Shown here in pieces: positions 1-10,900 of a DNA stretch of 64,000 nt. The first letter of the stretch is position 1; the number at the start of each line of letters is the position of its first letter. The notes beneath the pieces are model-generated. The model worked only from the letters and a program-made list of their open reading frames with translations, was not told the DNA's origin and did not search any database. Location: positions 63,759,838-63,823,837 of the forward strand of contig NC_080168.1 in NCBI RefSeq assembly GCF_950295315.1, read 5' to 3'. This DNA comes from Erinaceus europaeus (Eukaryota; Chordata; Mammalia; Eulipotyphla; Erinaceidae). Position numbers and translations under genes: made by a program.

Positions 1-255
1 AGTGGCACACCTGATTGAGCACACATTACCATGCGCAAGGGTGCAGGCTCAAGCCTCTGGTCCCCATTTGTGGCAGGGAAATTTCAGTACTGATGAAACA
101 GGGCTGCACATGTCTCCCTTCCTCTTACTTGTCTCCCCCCCAACACACACATACCTTCAGTTTGTAAAAAAATGGGGGGAGGAGTGGTAAAACATGGTCT
201 CTGGGAGCAGTGGATTCATGCAGACTACAAGCCCCAGCAGTACTTCTGGTGGCAA
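1..255 (+). mobile_element. Family B SINE with shared 3' module, cut by window start
   Basis: It has the B head (GGCACACCTGATTGAGCACA), a B-box-like GGCTCAAGCC, and ends in the caggcaccgagccccagca-type module (diverged). Confidence 0.75.
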
Positions 256-465
256 TGTTTTTAAAAAATTGTTGGAAAATGTTATGGATTATTTTGCACT
301 CAAGCGCAACTAAGAGTAAGTTAATTCAAGGAAACCATATGATACTTGAGAATCTGAACACATAACCCTCCTTCAAAACTAAGGAATGGACTGTTTTGTT
401 TGCTTCTTAATAGCTACACCAAGTATCAGTGCCACTAAATCCACATAATTAAATCTACACTTTTT

Positions 466-664
466 AAAACATTTTTATTATCTTTATTTATTTATTGGAT
501 AGTGACAGTCAGAAATTGAGAGGATCTATCTGGAAGGGAGTGATAGAGAGACACCGAAACACTGCTTTACCACTTGCAAAGCTTTCCCCCTCCAGGTGGG
601 GACTTGGGGCTGGAACCTGGGTCCTTGCGCACTGTATTCACCAGGTGTGACACTGCCTGGACCC
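466..664 (-). mobile_element. Family B SINE with target-site duplication
   Basis: It is the reverse complement of family B. The flanks AAATCTACACTTT and AAATTTACACTTT are a near-perfect duplication. Confidence 0.85.
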
Positions 665-859
665 AAATTTACACTTTTACGTTGTAGTTGTAATGAAGTC
701 TACCTATATCCAGTCAGTTATTTTGAATAGCAATCAAATAAACTGGAACTTAAGAGCAAAATCTCACCATAATTTAGACTGTAATAATTTGTCAAACATA
801 CTAGAAGACGGTGAAAATGTTACCTTATAATTTCAAAAAATTTTTGTCAGTTGAATTTT

Positions 860-1940
860 TTGGCAACTTTATTGACATATATGAGACTGTTTCATTGTCC
901 ATCCTATTGATATAGTGTAACACCTTTACTGATCTGTGTATGTTGAATCCTCCCTCAATCCCAAGGACAAATCCCACTTGGCAGTCCTTTTCAATGACCT
1001 ATTAGTTTTGTCAATGTTGCTAAAACCTTTTGCATTTACATTAAGTAGATATGTGTATTGCTCTTATCTAGCCTTAGTATCAGGATAACATTGAATAGAC
1101 TAAGGTTGAGATTGTGTTCTTCAGTTTTGGGGGGGTTCTTTTTAAAAGAGTTTGAGAAATATTTGGTGGTTATTTAATGCTTGGTAAAATTCACCAGTGA
1201 AACCATATGGTATAAAGCTTATTTTTTTTTAATGTACAAAATTACCATTCCCACACCAAAAGACTGGGTCCCATCCCCTCCCCCCAACTATCCTGCCCCA
1301 TGAAGCTGCAGCTTCATAAAGCTTCTTCATAACGTTGTCTTTGTTGGTTTTTATTATTTTGGTCATTGCCCACAGCACTGAAGCTTCCTCCATTCTGGTG
1401 GGAGCATGGTTCAAACCTGGGTCATGTGCATCTAACATAGCAGGTAAACTATCTTGCTAGTCCCACTGGGGGCTATTCTGACTTAGGACTCAACTCCTTC
1501 ACATTCTTGGCCTGATGAGACTTTCTATTTTATAATTCAGTTCTAGTAAGCTGTAGTTTTCTAGGAACTTATTTTTCTAGTTTATCCAGTGTGTTGAATA
1601 ATAGAATTATTCTTAATCTCACCATTCTTTGCATTTCTGTGGTTGCAGTTGATGTCTTTAACAGTTTTAGACTTCTCTATTTCTTAGTTTAGCTGAAGAT
1701 TTGTCAATTTTATTATTCTGCTAAATAGTTGTCATTTTGTTCATATTTCCTATTGGTTTCCTAGTCTCTACTGCTATGCTCTTTGTATCCTTCCATCTGT
1801 GAACATGGGGTTATTAATTTTTCTCTAGATCCGTGAGATGTAAAAGTTAAGTTTCAAATATATCTTCTTAATGTAGGTGTTCATGGCTATGAATGTTGTT
1901 TTGCAGGGCACTATAGGTTTTTGTTTTCATGTTCATGCTT
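860..1940 (-). mobile_element. Old L1 fragment (ORF2 region), interrupted
   Basis: Minus-strand L1 ORF2 is recognisable in several stretches (for example atcctccctcaatcccaagg, and the 'catttctgtggttgcagttg' to 'tttgtcaattttattattct' section on the plus strand). It is heavily mutated and broken by the element at 1228-1468. Confidence 0.7.
1228..1468 (-). mobile_element. SINE (family E-like head) inside the L1
   Basis: Reverse-complemented head and B box (GGTTTGAACC form) lie near 1400-1468. The left part is an unclassified repeat segment. Confidence 0.5.
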
Positions 1941-1959
1941 CAGGTTTTTTAAAATTTCT

Positions 1960-1986
<27 letters not shown>
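1960..1986. repeat. (AT)n microsatellite
   Basis: It is a simple alternating AT run adjoining the tail of the next SINE. Confidence 0.95.
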
Positions 1987-1990
<4 letters not shown>

Positions 1991-2203
1991 TTATTTTCCT
2001 TTGTTGCCCTTATTTTTTATTGTTGTTGTAGTTATTGTTGTTGTTACTGATGTCGTCATTGTTGGATAGGACAGAGAGAAATGGAGTGAGGAGGGGAAGA
2101 CAAAGAGGGTGAGAGAAAGATAAACACCTGCACATCTGCTTCACCGCCTGTGAAGCGACTCCCCAGCAGGTGGGGAGCCAGGGGCTCGAACCAGGATAAG
2201 TTT
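1987..2203 (-). mobile_element. Family A SINE, head truncated
   Basis: The antisense body (tgttgcccttattttttatt, ggataggacagagagaaatg, ggctcgaacc) is clear; the A-box head is missing. Confidence 0.85.
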
Positions 2204-2371
2204 CTTTTTTAATAGACTTGCTTATTCACGTTAGTAATGGAGAATAGCACAGCAACACAAGAGCATGCAGTGTTGTAGATCAGACTTAGAACATCATACT
2301 TGCCAGGTCCTGTGTTCTATCACGGAGAGACCTCCCTGGAGAACACTCTCGTGTTTAAGAACATTATTCTG

Positions 2372-2543
2372 GGGCTGGGCTGTGGCATGGTTGTTAAAGC
2401 ATATTAAGTTACCATGTGCAAGGATCCAGGTTGGAGCCTCTGGTCCCCAACTGCAAGGAAGCAGCTTTAAAGTGTAGCAGGCTTCAGGCGACTCTCTCCA
2501 CTCCTCCTGTCTCTATCATAACAAAAAAGTTCAATTAAAAAAT
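2372..2543 (+). mobile_element. Family B SINE (diverged)
   Basis: The head is GCATGGTTGTTAAAGCATAT, then ctctggtccccaactgcaag and an A-rich tail. Confidence 0.7.
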
Positions 2544-2549
2544 AACTCC

Positions 2550-2712
2550 ATGGTCCAGGAGGTGGTGCAGTGAATAAAGCACTGTATTCTCAATCATGAG
2601 GTCCTCAGTTCAATCTTTAGCAGCACACGTACCAGCGTGATATCTGTTTTTTTCTCTTTCTCCTCCTATCTTCCCTGTGAATAAAGAGAAACTGAACTTT
2701 ATAAAAAAAATA
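2550..2712 (+). mobile_element. Family C SINE
   Basis: The head is GGTGGTGCAGTGAATAAAGC, with B box AGTTCAATC and a gaataaagagaaa tail. Confidence 0.85.
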
Positions 2713-2849
2713 ACTCCACTTAAAAAAAAAAGTGTATTCTGCTGCTGCTGAATGTTGTTTCTATTAGGAACACATGGTATATATAAAGATAACCCCAACT
2801 TGGTTTTTCTGACATTTCACACCAGCACAATTTCACCTCTCCTAACAGG

Positions 2850-3006
2850 CTTTAAAAGGGTGAGAGGCAGAGACATCAAGGCACTGCTCCACCACTTGAG
2901 AAGCTTCTCCTGTTCAAGTGCTCCCATGTGGTGGCTGAGGGCATGAATCTGGGTCGTCACACATAGCAACATGTGCATTCTTAATGGGTAAGCTACCTCC
3001 CAGCCC
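2850..3006 (-). mobile_element. SINE, B-like
   Basis: The antisense body (agaggcagagacatcaaggc, ccaccacttgagaagcttct) ends at a head-like 'taagctacctcccagccc'. Confidence 0.6.
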
Positions 3007-3219
3007 CTCTATTGATTCTGATTTATCACTACTGAAATTGGTGCACTACAGAACCCTGATTATACTCTTTTCTCCACACTGGTATTTGCTTAGTATTCAC
3101 ATCAAATGTCAATAATCAAATCATGTATTTGATGGTTATAGACTCTTGATGAGCTGACATCTTTGTCATTATACAATGATTTTTCTCTGGTTACTATTTT
3201 TAGTTTTTTCTTTTTGGTT

Positions 3220-3329
3220 ATTTCCACAGCACTGCTCAGCTCTGGTTTTTGGTGGGACAGGAGAATGAAACCTATTTTAGTCTCAGACACAAGAAGTCTC
3301 TTTGCATAACCAGTATGCTATCTTCCCCA
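3220..3329 (-). mobile_element. Family D SINE
   Basis: Antisense 'cactgctcagctctggtttt' and 'tctttgcataaccagtatgc' are the family D hallmarks. Confidence 0.75.
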
Positions 3330-3399
3330 CTTCCCTATGTCTAGCTTTTTACTGTACCATTTTTATTAAGTGGAACTGGGGTACAGGGAGGTATGCTGA

Positions 3400-3482
3400 G
3401 ACAGACTTGTATGGCTGAGGTCCCAGAAGTTTCAGATTTTATTCCTGGCACCACCCTATGCCAGAGCTGAGCAGGACTCCAG
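3400..3482 (+). mobile_element. Family D SINE fragment
   Basis: 'gctgaggtcccagaag' and 'gccagagctgagcaggact' match the D body; the tail is lost. Confidence 0.5.
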
Positions 3483-4004
3483 TCTATCTCCTGAATGTAG
3501 ACCTTAAAAAAAAAAGTCACCCCATTCTCTATTATTTGTTAACTGTTTTCTTCCATTTAGTACCTTCCGTGTTTAGTACATTTGGATTTTTCAGTCCCTC
3601 AGGCTTTTTATTCTATGTACTTCAGACAGAGCCAGAGAAAGAAATAAATGTTAACAGCACTACTTTGGTCTACATCCAGCGCTCCCATCTGATGCTAGGC
3701 CTTGAATCTAGGTCCTGTTGCATGGCTAACGAGTGTACTCTATTAGATGAAATATTATTTGGCCTTCAGCACATTCATAATCTATTCAGGTTGAGAAGTC
3801 TGCTAATCTTAGGTAGGTCCACTTTAAACTTACTACCGCCCCCTTTCTGCTTTATATCCAATGTTGACAACATTATTATGTGTCTGGGAGACAATCTCTT
3901 TTGGTTGGTGGCCACATACTTGGGAAGATCTCAGCCATTGTTTTCCCACTAAGGTTATAGTTAGAGCTCAGTGCTTGCATAGGAATCCACTATTACTGGT
4001 GGCT
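3483..4004. other. Intergenic sequence, no recognised feature
   Basis: It is AT-rich. It lies in a 164-codon plus-strand open frame that starts inside the D-SINE fragment and shows no domain I know. Confidence 0.6.
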
Positions 4005-4158
4005 TTTTTTTTTTTTTAATAGAACAAAGAGACACCTGCACTACTTGCTTCACCACTCATGAAGCTTTTTCCCTGCAGGTGGGGACCAGGGAATTGAGCT
4101 AGGGTCCTTGAGCACTGGAATGTGAACACTCAACCAGGTGCACCACCACCTGGCCTCC
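4005..4158 (-). mobile_element. Family B SINE
   Basis: Antisense 'gacacctgcactacttgctt', 'cctgcaggtggggaccaggg' and head 'aaccaggtgcaccaccacct'. Confidence 0.8.
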
Positions 4159-4165
4159 ACAGGTA

Positions 4166-4235
4166 TTTAACATCTTTTTTTTTATAGCACTGGGGCTCAG
4201 TGCCAGTACTACAAATCCATAGCTACTGGTGCCCA
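4166..4235 (-). mobile_element. Shared SINE 3' module, antisense
   Basis: 'gcactggggctcagtgccag' through 'ctactggtgcccac' is the reverse complement of the caccgagccccagcaataacc module. Confidence 0.65.
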
Positions 4236-4366
4236 CATTTTTCTTTTCTAATAGAGATTATATATTAGAGAGGTAGGAGAGAAAGAACCAGACATCACTC
4301 TGGTACATGTGCTGCAGGGAACAGAGAGAAATTGAGAGAAAATGGGGAGATAGAGGGAAATACAGG

Positions 4367-4542
4367 GCACACCTGGTTAAGCACACATGTTGCAATGTGC
4401 AAGGACCCAGGTTTGAGCCTTTGGTCTCCACCTCCAGAAGGAAAGCTTTGTGAGTGAAGCAGGACTGCAGGTGTCTTTCTCTCACCCTATCTTCCCTCCC
4501 CTCTTGATTTCCAGCTGTCTCTATGCAATAAAGACAATTAAG
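4367..4542 (+). mobile_element. Family B SINE
   Basis: 'cacacctggttaagcacaca', B box AGGTTTGAGCC, 'ctgtctctatgcaataaaga' tail. Confidence 0.85.
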
Positions 4543-4544
4543 AG

Positions 4545-4916
4545 GGAGGGGGGAAGACTAACACCTACAGATCTGCTTCACCACTCATAAAGCAAAACCC
4601 CCACAAGTAGGGAGTTGGGGCTTGAACCAAGATCCTTGCACTTGGTAATATGTGGGCTTAACCAGGTGCACCTTAGCCTCATTTTTTTTTTTCTTCCTCC
4701 TGCCATAACTTCAAATCCATGTCTTCTGGCAGCCATTTTTTTTTTTTCCGTTTTATTGGATAGGACAGAAATTGAGAGGAGGGGGACATAGAGAGGGAGA
4801 AAGACAGACACCTGCAGACCTGCTTTGCTGCTACAGGTGGGGAGCTGGGGGCTGGAATCCAGATTCTTGCGCTCAGTACTATGTTCGCTAAACCGGGTGT
4901 CACCACCAGACCCGCC
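4545..4916 (-). mobile_element. Two adjacent antisense A/B-type SINEs
   Basis: Two successive antisense bodies end in heads near 4672 (aaccaggtgcaccttagcct) and 4912 (aaaccgggtgtcaccaccag). The second carries the 3' module near 4700-4735. Confidence 0.75.
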
Positions 4917-5045
4917 TCTTTTTTTTTTTTTTTACCAGACCACTGTTTAACTCTGGTTTATTGTTGTGCAGGGGATTGAACCTGGGACTTTGGAGCCTCA
5001 GGCCTGAGTCTCTTTGCATAACCATTATGCTATGTACCCCACCCC
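4917..5045 (-). mobile_element. Family D SINE
   Basis: 'ctctggtttattgttgtgca', 'ttgcataaccattatgctat' in antisense after a T run. Confidence 0.85.
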
Positions 5046-6567
5046 ATTAACCCTTTAAGTTTTCTGTTCATGCTCCTCCTTTTTTCTGGAACTCCAAAAT
5101 TCCATTAACTGGCTCTTATAATATCCCATAGAACATACTTTCTTCATTCATTTTTCTGTGCTCCCTTCTAACTGGATAATTTCAAAGTTCCTTTCTTCTC
5201 ATAGCAGCTTTATTATTTAACCCATTCTATTGCTGATGTTTTCTCAAACTTTCGCACTTTCCATTTCATATAACCACCTTGAGTTTTAAAATCCTTGTTA
5301 AACTTCCCATTCTGTTCATGCATTTTCCTTAATATATTTACTGCTCTGTTTGCTTTTGAGTTGTCCTAAAGCAGTTTAAGCCTTTATTGAATTAACCAGA
5401 GATCTCTGTCTTTATACATTTACTAGGAAATTACTGTGGTCACATAACCATTTCCTAAAATCACATACTGTGAGATGCATTTCCTGGGTTCAGGCAATTA
5501 TTCCCACTAGAGATGCTGAAGCTGTCTCAGAACTCTGGGCACACCCACCTGTGCTTCTTGTCTCCTCCTCTGTTTAGGATTCTAAGGCTTGTGTGCCTTT
5601 CTGGAGCCACAACTCAACAGACCACATGCAAACAGCCTCTTTTAGTTTCCCAAAGGTGGGGTGAACACCTGTTTGTGCTCTTCCTGACCTGCAGATCTGC
5701 CAGTTCTGTGTGTTGTCAAAGCTCACTCTCAACACTGCCATCAGGACTTTACACTTCAAATCAACCACAGGTGGTGGTGGTGTGTAGTGAAACATCTGGA
5801 GAGCTATGAGGTGGCCCATGGGCCAGCTGGGGGCACCCACAGATGAGGGATCTCCAGAAGGTTGTGGTGAACTTCTTGGTGGGTAAGGAAGACATACTTA
5901 GTAGGATCTGCATCCTATAAATGATCCTTGAGTCCTGGGACAATGCTCCCTCAATCCATCCTTCCTCTCAGACATGCAGCTCATGATTTGGTATTCTGGA
6001 TAGGACAAGTATCAAGTGACATTAGCAGTGTGATACACATATGAAGAAGCTGAGGGCTTGCTAGTATTCTTCTTTTCTCTTGGCAAGAGAAGTCATAGGT
6101 CCAGAATTTCTCTCATGGCCCTAATCAAGTACCTTCTAGGAGGTAGGGTTGCAGGTGGTCACCTTGTTTTTCTTACACATTCCAATGCATCCAGACTACT
6201 CTATTTTGGCTGCAATGGTGAGCTGAAACTTCTCTAGAAATCATGACCTCCACAAATGGGGTTTCTAGGGTGGGGGTAGGGGGGCCCTGGACCATAGCCA
6301 AGAGAGGCAAAGTTCAGTTCATGAACAGATTTCAAAGCTAAGATTAAGACTGTCTATGAGTCCCTGGTGAGAGACGCTCCTCCTAGGTCCTTTGGCTTAT
6401 GGTGGTAGACACCACAGTCTCTCCCCACAGAAGCACTTCTGTCCCTGCATTAATGTCAACATTTTATTGTTGGGGATGGTTTTTTTTTTAAAAAAAAAAA
6501 GTTAACCTCTTTTGCTGCTGTAATGCTAATGGGTTACAGCTCTTTAAATCTAGCATGTCTAGGATAG
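5046..6567. other. Intergenic stretch without recognised gene or young repeat
   Basis: It is mixed-composition sequence 3' of INTS13. Short open frames on both strands (for example 5513-5809 plus, 5574-5840 minus) overlap each other and resemble no family I know. An old repeat or LTR remnant is possible for 5500-6450. Confidence 0.5.
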
Positions 6568-6738
6568 GACATAACCATCAAGTACAGCACATGCCTTGCT
6601 GTGCTTGAGACTCTGGGGTTAAGTCCTGCAACCAAATGGTAGCACCAGGGAAGGGAGCTCTTTGTGTGGTAGAGTGATGCTGCAGTCTCTCTCTCTCCCT
6701 CTCCCTCTCTCTCTTTCTCAAAAAAAAAAAAAAAAAAG
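6568..6738 (+). mobile_element. SINE (E-like) with (CT)n and poly-A tail
   Basis: It has the tRNA-like 'gtacagcacatgccttgctg', 'ggggttaagtcctgcaacca', then a CT run and A17. Confidence 0.6.
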
Positions 6739-6999
6739 ATTTGGCAGGTCTATGGTGCCAATTAGGGCTGATCATACTTGTAAGATTTGTGTAGGAAAGT
6801 ACTGAATCACACAATGAAGAATAAAAAGCTCTAGCAGCAGACAGGAGTGCCCAAATACAATCGTTTTCCTCTCACTGAAAATACCAAAATGCCATAGTTA
6901 AAGAAGTCTTTCCTACCCAATAATAAAACACTTGTGGGGAAACAAAAACCCCAGAATTAGTATTAACACCTGCCAGGTACAGAAATGGTAAAGTGATAG

Positions 7000-7115
7000 G
7001 GAGGTGGTGTAGGCATGAAGAGGACTAGGAAGCATGGGGTCCTAAGTCCCATCCCCAGTGCCATCCTTTCCAGAGTGATCCTATGGTTCTCTCCCAAATA
7101 AATAAATAAATAAAT
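7000..7115 (+). mobile_element. Family C SINE (partial)
   Basis: 'aggtggtgtaggcatgaaga', 'ggggtcctaagtcccatccc', and (AAAT)n tail. Confidence 0.65.
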
Positions 7116-7624
7116 CTTTACACATACTTGTGCACAGGTTGATGCAACCTCATCAAATACATACCACATAACCATGACAGTTTTAAGACAAGAAAACCAA
7201 TGTTCTATTAATGGATAAAAAGAAATTACCTAGTAATTTTCCTTTCTTCTAAAGCTGTGAAGTAATCTCCTCTATCCTTTTCCTTCAATAGGAAAAATCA
7301 AAGATAGTGTACTTTCAGTGGTAGAAAAAAAGTAACATTATTCAAACTGGGAAAATATAAATGTATACTAACTACCTGAAAACTGATTTGAAACAGGTAG
7401 ACAAACACAAACTAACTTAAAATATACAATAAACAAAAAGAACATTCTATTCTGGAAAAACACTCTGTGCTAGAAATTAATAGGTTTAACTTTTATATCA
7501 GGTACTGCAAATCTTACCTAATTTAGGATAAAATGTTCTAAATTTGTCAGTCATTAAATAACCTTATAAAATGTTTTGAAATAAAAGTAAAACAACTTTT
7601 CCTAAAGGAATACTACAATATTTT
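7116..7624. other. AT-rich unique sequence 3' of INTS13
   Basis: No SINE and no coding frame; it could hold a longer INTS13 3'UTR. Confidence 0.5.
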
Positions 7625-7942
7625 TCATTTCAGATAGTGTAGTAGTTTTATTTGGCAGAGAAAAGTCTAAGAATTTCTTAAAAAACTTTTTCCAGTGGGA
7701 ACCCCCTTTACCATAAAATAAATTTGTGTAATTGTAGGTGGATGGGGTAATTCTCAAATGTATATCTTTGTCATATGTGCCAATTTTGCAAGTATTACAA
7801 AAAAGATAAAGTTGAAATATTTTAAAAATGTAAAAACCAGTTCAGGCAACATCTACTATACAATCTAGCTGTAAAAGTACTTATATCAAATTCTGCCCAA
7901 AATATTTCTGCAATATACTAATTGAGTTGCTCGTAACACTCT
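7625..7942 (-). other. INTS13: INTS13 3' untranslated region (tentative extent)
   Basis: This is AT-rich, SINE-free sequence after the stop. The first AATAAA on the minus strand is at 7647-7652, so cleavage near 7625-7635 is plausible. A longer UTR running to about 7200 is possible because that stretch is also unique sequence. Confidence 0.5.
7647..7652 (-). terminator. Candidate INTS13 polyadenylation signal AATAAA
   Basis: It is the canonical hexamer on the minus strand about 290 bases past the stop codon. It is the first such hexamer in the sense direction after the stop; cDNA evidence is absent. Confidence 0.5.
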
Positions 7943-7982
7943 TCACTGCCGGCTGGCTTTTCCATTTTCTGTTGACTCCATC
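7943..7982 (-). CDS. INTS13: INTS13 coding exon 16 (stop codon exon)
   Basis: It completes Gly694 and encodes [12 protein letters not shown], then TGA at 7945-7943. The acceptor is TTTTGCAG|GAT. Only 12 residues plus the stop lie here, so it is invisible to ORF finders. Confidence 0.94.
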
Positions 7983-10900
7983 CTGCAAAACAAGAGGAAA
8001 AGATAAGTTTGTAAGAGAAAACATTCATTAACAATATATACATATTTTAACTTTCACAAGATATGAAAATTCAGTAGACTCTAAGAACTTTAAAAAGAAT
8101 TTCTGGTCAGTCTAACTTCCTCATTTTGCTTAAGAGTAAAAATGAAGGCCAGACAGATTAAGAGACTTTACCAAGATTATTTTTTTTCACTATGCTCTAC
8201 AAACAAAACTAAAAAAAATAATGTTTACCATTTAGTCAGGCTGTATCTCCTTTATTAATACAGTTTTTAAAACTATTTTTTCTAAAAAAGAAAAAATATT
8301 AAAAATCAGATCTGAAATTCATTCAATAAACTTAATAATTACTAAAAGAGAATAAAACTTTCCCTCTTATTTTACACAAAAACAATGTTGTAAAAAATAG
8401 TTTGGCATTCTCTCCTCTGTTGTTTACTATACTTGAAGAAAAATGGTACAAGCAGTAAAAACTTTTCAGGGTTACAATGAATATAAGCAAGTTTCTTACA
8501 ATATAAAAAAGTATCAAGACACAAAGATGCCAATTGTTTCCTTTTTACAAGTTCATTCTTTTAAAAAAAACAGAATAAGCAGTGATAATTTTTTTAGAGC
8601 TTATTAGAGTAATTAGCAAAATCAAATTCTACAATAAACAGTACAAACCCATTTTCCTCTTTAAGATGCTGATACAACTCAGCTCTGTTGTTAACAGAGT
8701 TCAAACGTCCAGCAAACTCCTGGTGCTTCCTGGAATTGGCTGTATTGATTCTATTACTCCATAAGGATAACAAAGACACTGGTCCTGGTGTTATGTTTAA
8801 AAGAGAAAAAGGGTAGAATAACTTGTTACTTCTGTATGTCAAATTTATCTTCCACTTCCCCCACGACCTTCTACTAGTTCAGTGATTTTTCTGGGAGGAC
8901 TTGAATGACTAAAAACAAAGTCACAGCTGAAACTACAGCAAGGGAGTTGAATGCACAGCCAACATCAGCAGGGGTGGGGTGGGCAGAGAGGCACATTAAA
9001 GCAAGGTGAGGGGCGGGGGCAGATAGCATAATGGTTATGCAAAGAGGCTCTCCTAACTGAGGTTCCAAAGTCCCAGGTTCAATCCCCTGCACCACCTTAA
9101 GCCAGAGCTCTGATTAAAAACAAAACAAAAAAACAATGTGAGAGGAATTCTTCTGCAGGCGTTCTGTGCTTTCCCCACAGAGAGGGCTAACAGACTATAT
9201 AGTCCCTCCTACAGCAAATGCAGCGTTGTGTGGCTGATTTCTGCCAGGAAAGACCATCTGAGATTCAAGACTCCAAGATTTTTACTGGAAGCTAATCATG
9301 TAGGCATTTTCTTAACTACAACTGTCAGCATTCCTGTCTCCTGTTCCACTCAGATTCAAGGCCAAATAACTTCATCTCATCAAAAGAGAGGGGTGGGGGG
9401 TGGTGCAGTAGCACAGGGAGTTAAGCATACATGGTATGAAGCACATGGCCTGAAGCTCAAGGGCTAGCGTAAGGATCCTGGTTCAAGTCCCCAGCTCCCC
9501 ACCTGTAGGGGGATTGCTTCACAGGTGGTGAAGCAGGTCTGCAGGTATCTATCTTTCTCTCCCCATCTTCTCCTCCACTCTGTCCTATCCAACAACAATG
9601 ACAGCAATAATAACAATAACAACAAGGATAACAAAATGGGAAAAATGGCCTCCAGGAGTGTATTTGTAGTGCAGGCACCCAGCCACAGTGATAACCCTAA
9701 AGGGGGAAAAAAAAAAAGAGAGAGAGAGAGATGGGGGAGTTGAAAGAGAGAGAAAATGACAAGCCATAAACTGGGGAGGGGGGGGGAGATTCATAAAACT
9801 GTATAACATGAATTTCCAGAATAAGAAATTCTTAAATTCCAAAATTAAAAATTACTATCTAAAAAATGAGCAAAATATTTGTATGTATCCATCAAGGAAA
9901 ACAAACATGTTAAAAAAAAAAAGCCAATGAAACAAGGTTCACCATCATAGGAGAAATAAAATTAGGAGCCTAGTGGTGACACACACACCCATAGTACAAA
10001 GCTAAGGACTGATGCAAGGATCAGGGGTCAGGCTCTTGGTTCCCCACTTACAAGGGGGGATGCTTCACAAGTGGCAAAGCAGGTCTGCAGATGTCTATCT
10101 TTCTCTTTCATATCTTTCCCTCCCCATCTCTCCCTATCTCTATTCCTGTCTGAAAAAGTCATATTGGAGCAGTAAAGTCCTAGCAACAACAAAAAAGGCA
10201 AACATGATATGAATAGCCTCATCTCTGATTTCAAGAGAACAATGACCTTCAGATTCACATGTATCACAAATGACGTACTACAGGAGTATATAAAAACAAG
10301 TCGGGAGTCAGGCGGTAGTGCAGTGGGTTAAGCACATGTGGGGCAATGCACAAGGACTGGCATAAGGATCCCGGTTCAAGCCCCGCAGGGGAGTCACTTC
10401 ACAGGCGGTGAAGCAGATCTGCAAGTGTCTCTCTTTCTCTCCCCCTCTCTATCTTCCCCTCCTCTCTCCATTTCTCTCTGTCCTAACAAGACAACATCAA
10501 TAACAACAACAATAATAACTACAACAACAATAAAAAAGGGCAACAAAAGGGAAAATAAATATATAAAAATAAATAAATAAAAAAACAAAAAGAAAAACAA
10601 GCCAAGATCCTCCCTATAATGAGCATCAAGTTTACATAAGTAATCTTTCTTAAGACACCATCTTTATAGTAAAAATACTTATTTTCTGAAGCCTAGGAGA
10701 TGGCACAGTTGTTAAAGGATTAAACCCTCAATTGTGGGGTCCGGAGTTCAATCCCTAACATTGCATATGCCAGAATGATACTGTTTTTGTTGTTGTTATT
10801 TTTTTTGCCTCCAAGGTTATCACTGGGGCTCTGTGCCAGCACTGCAAATCCACCACTCCCAGTGGCCATTTTTTCCTATTTTATTTTCTCTATTTTACTT

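Noticed and set aside
3458..3952. 164-codon plus-strand open frame in intergenic DNA
   Set aside because: It starts within a SINE fragment, has no recognisable domain, and no splice or promoter context; chance in AT-rich DNA is enough.
5513..5840. Overlapping 98-codon plus and 88-codon minus open frames as possible exons or a processed pseudogene
   Set aside because: Neither frame resembles a protein I know and no poly-A tail or flanking duplication is visible.
9138..9467. 109-codon plus-strand frame inside an INTS13 intron
   Set aside because: Its 3' part is a family A SINE and the rest has no recognisable domain.
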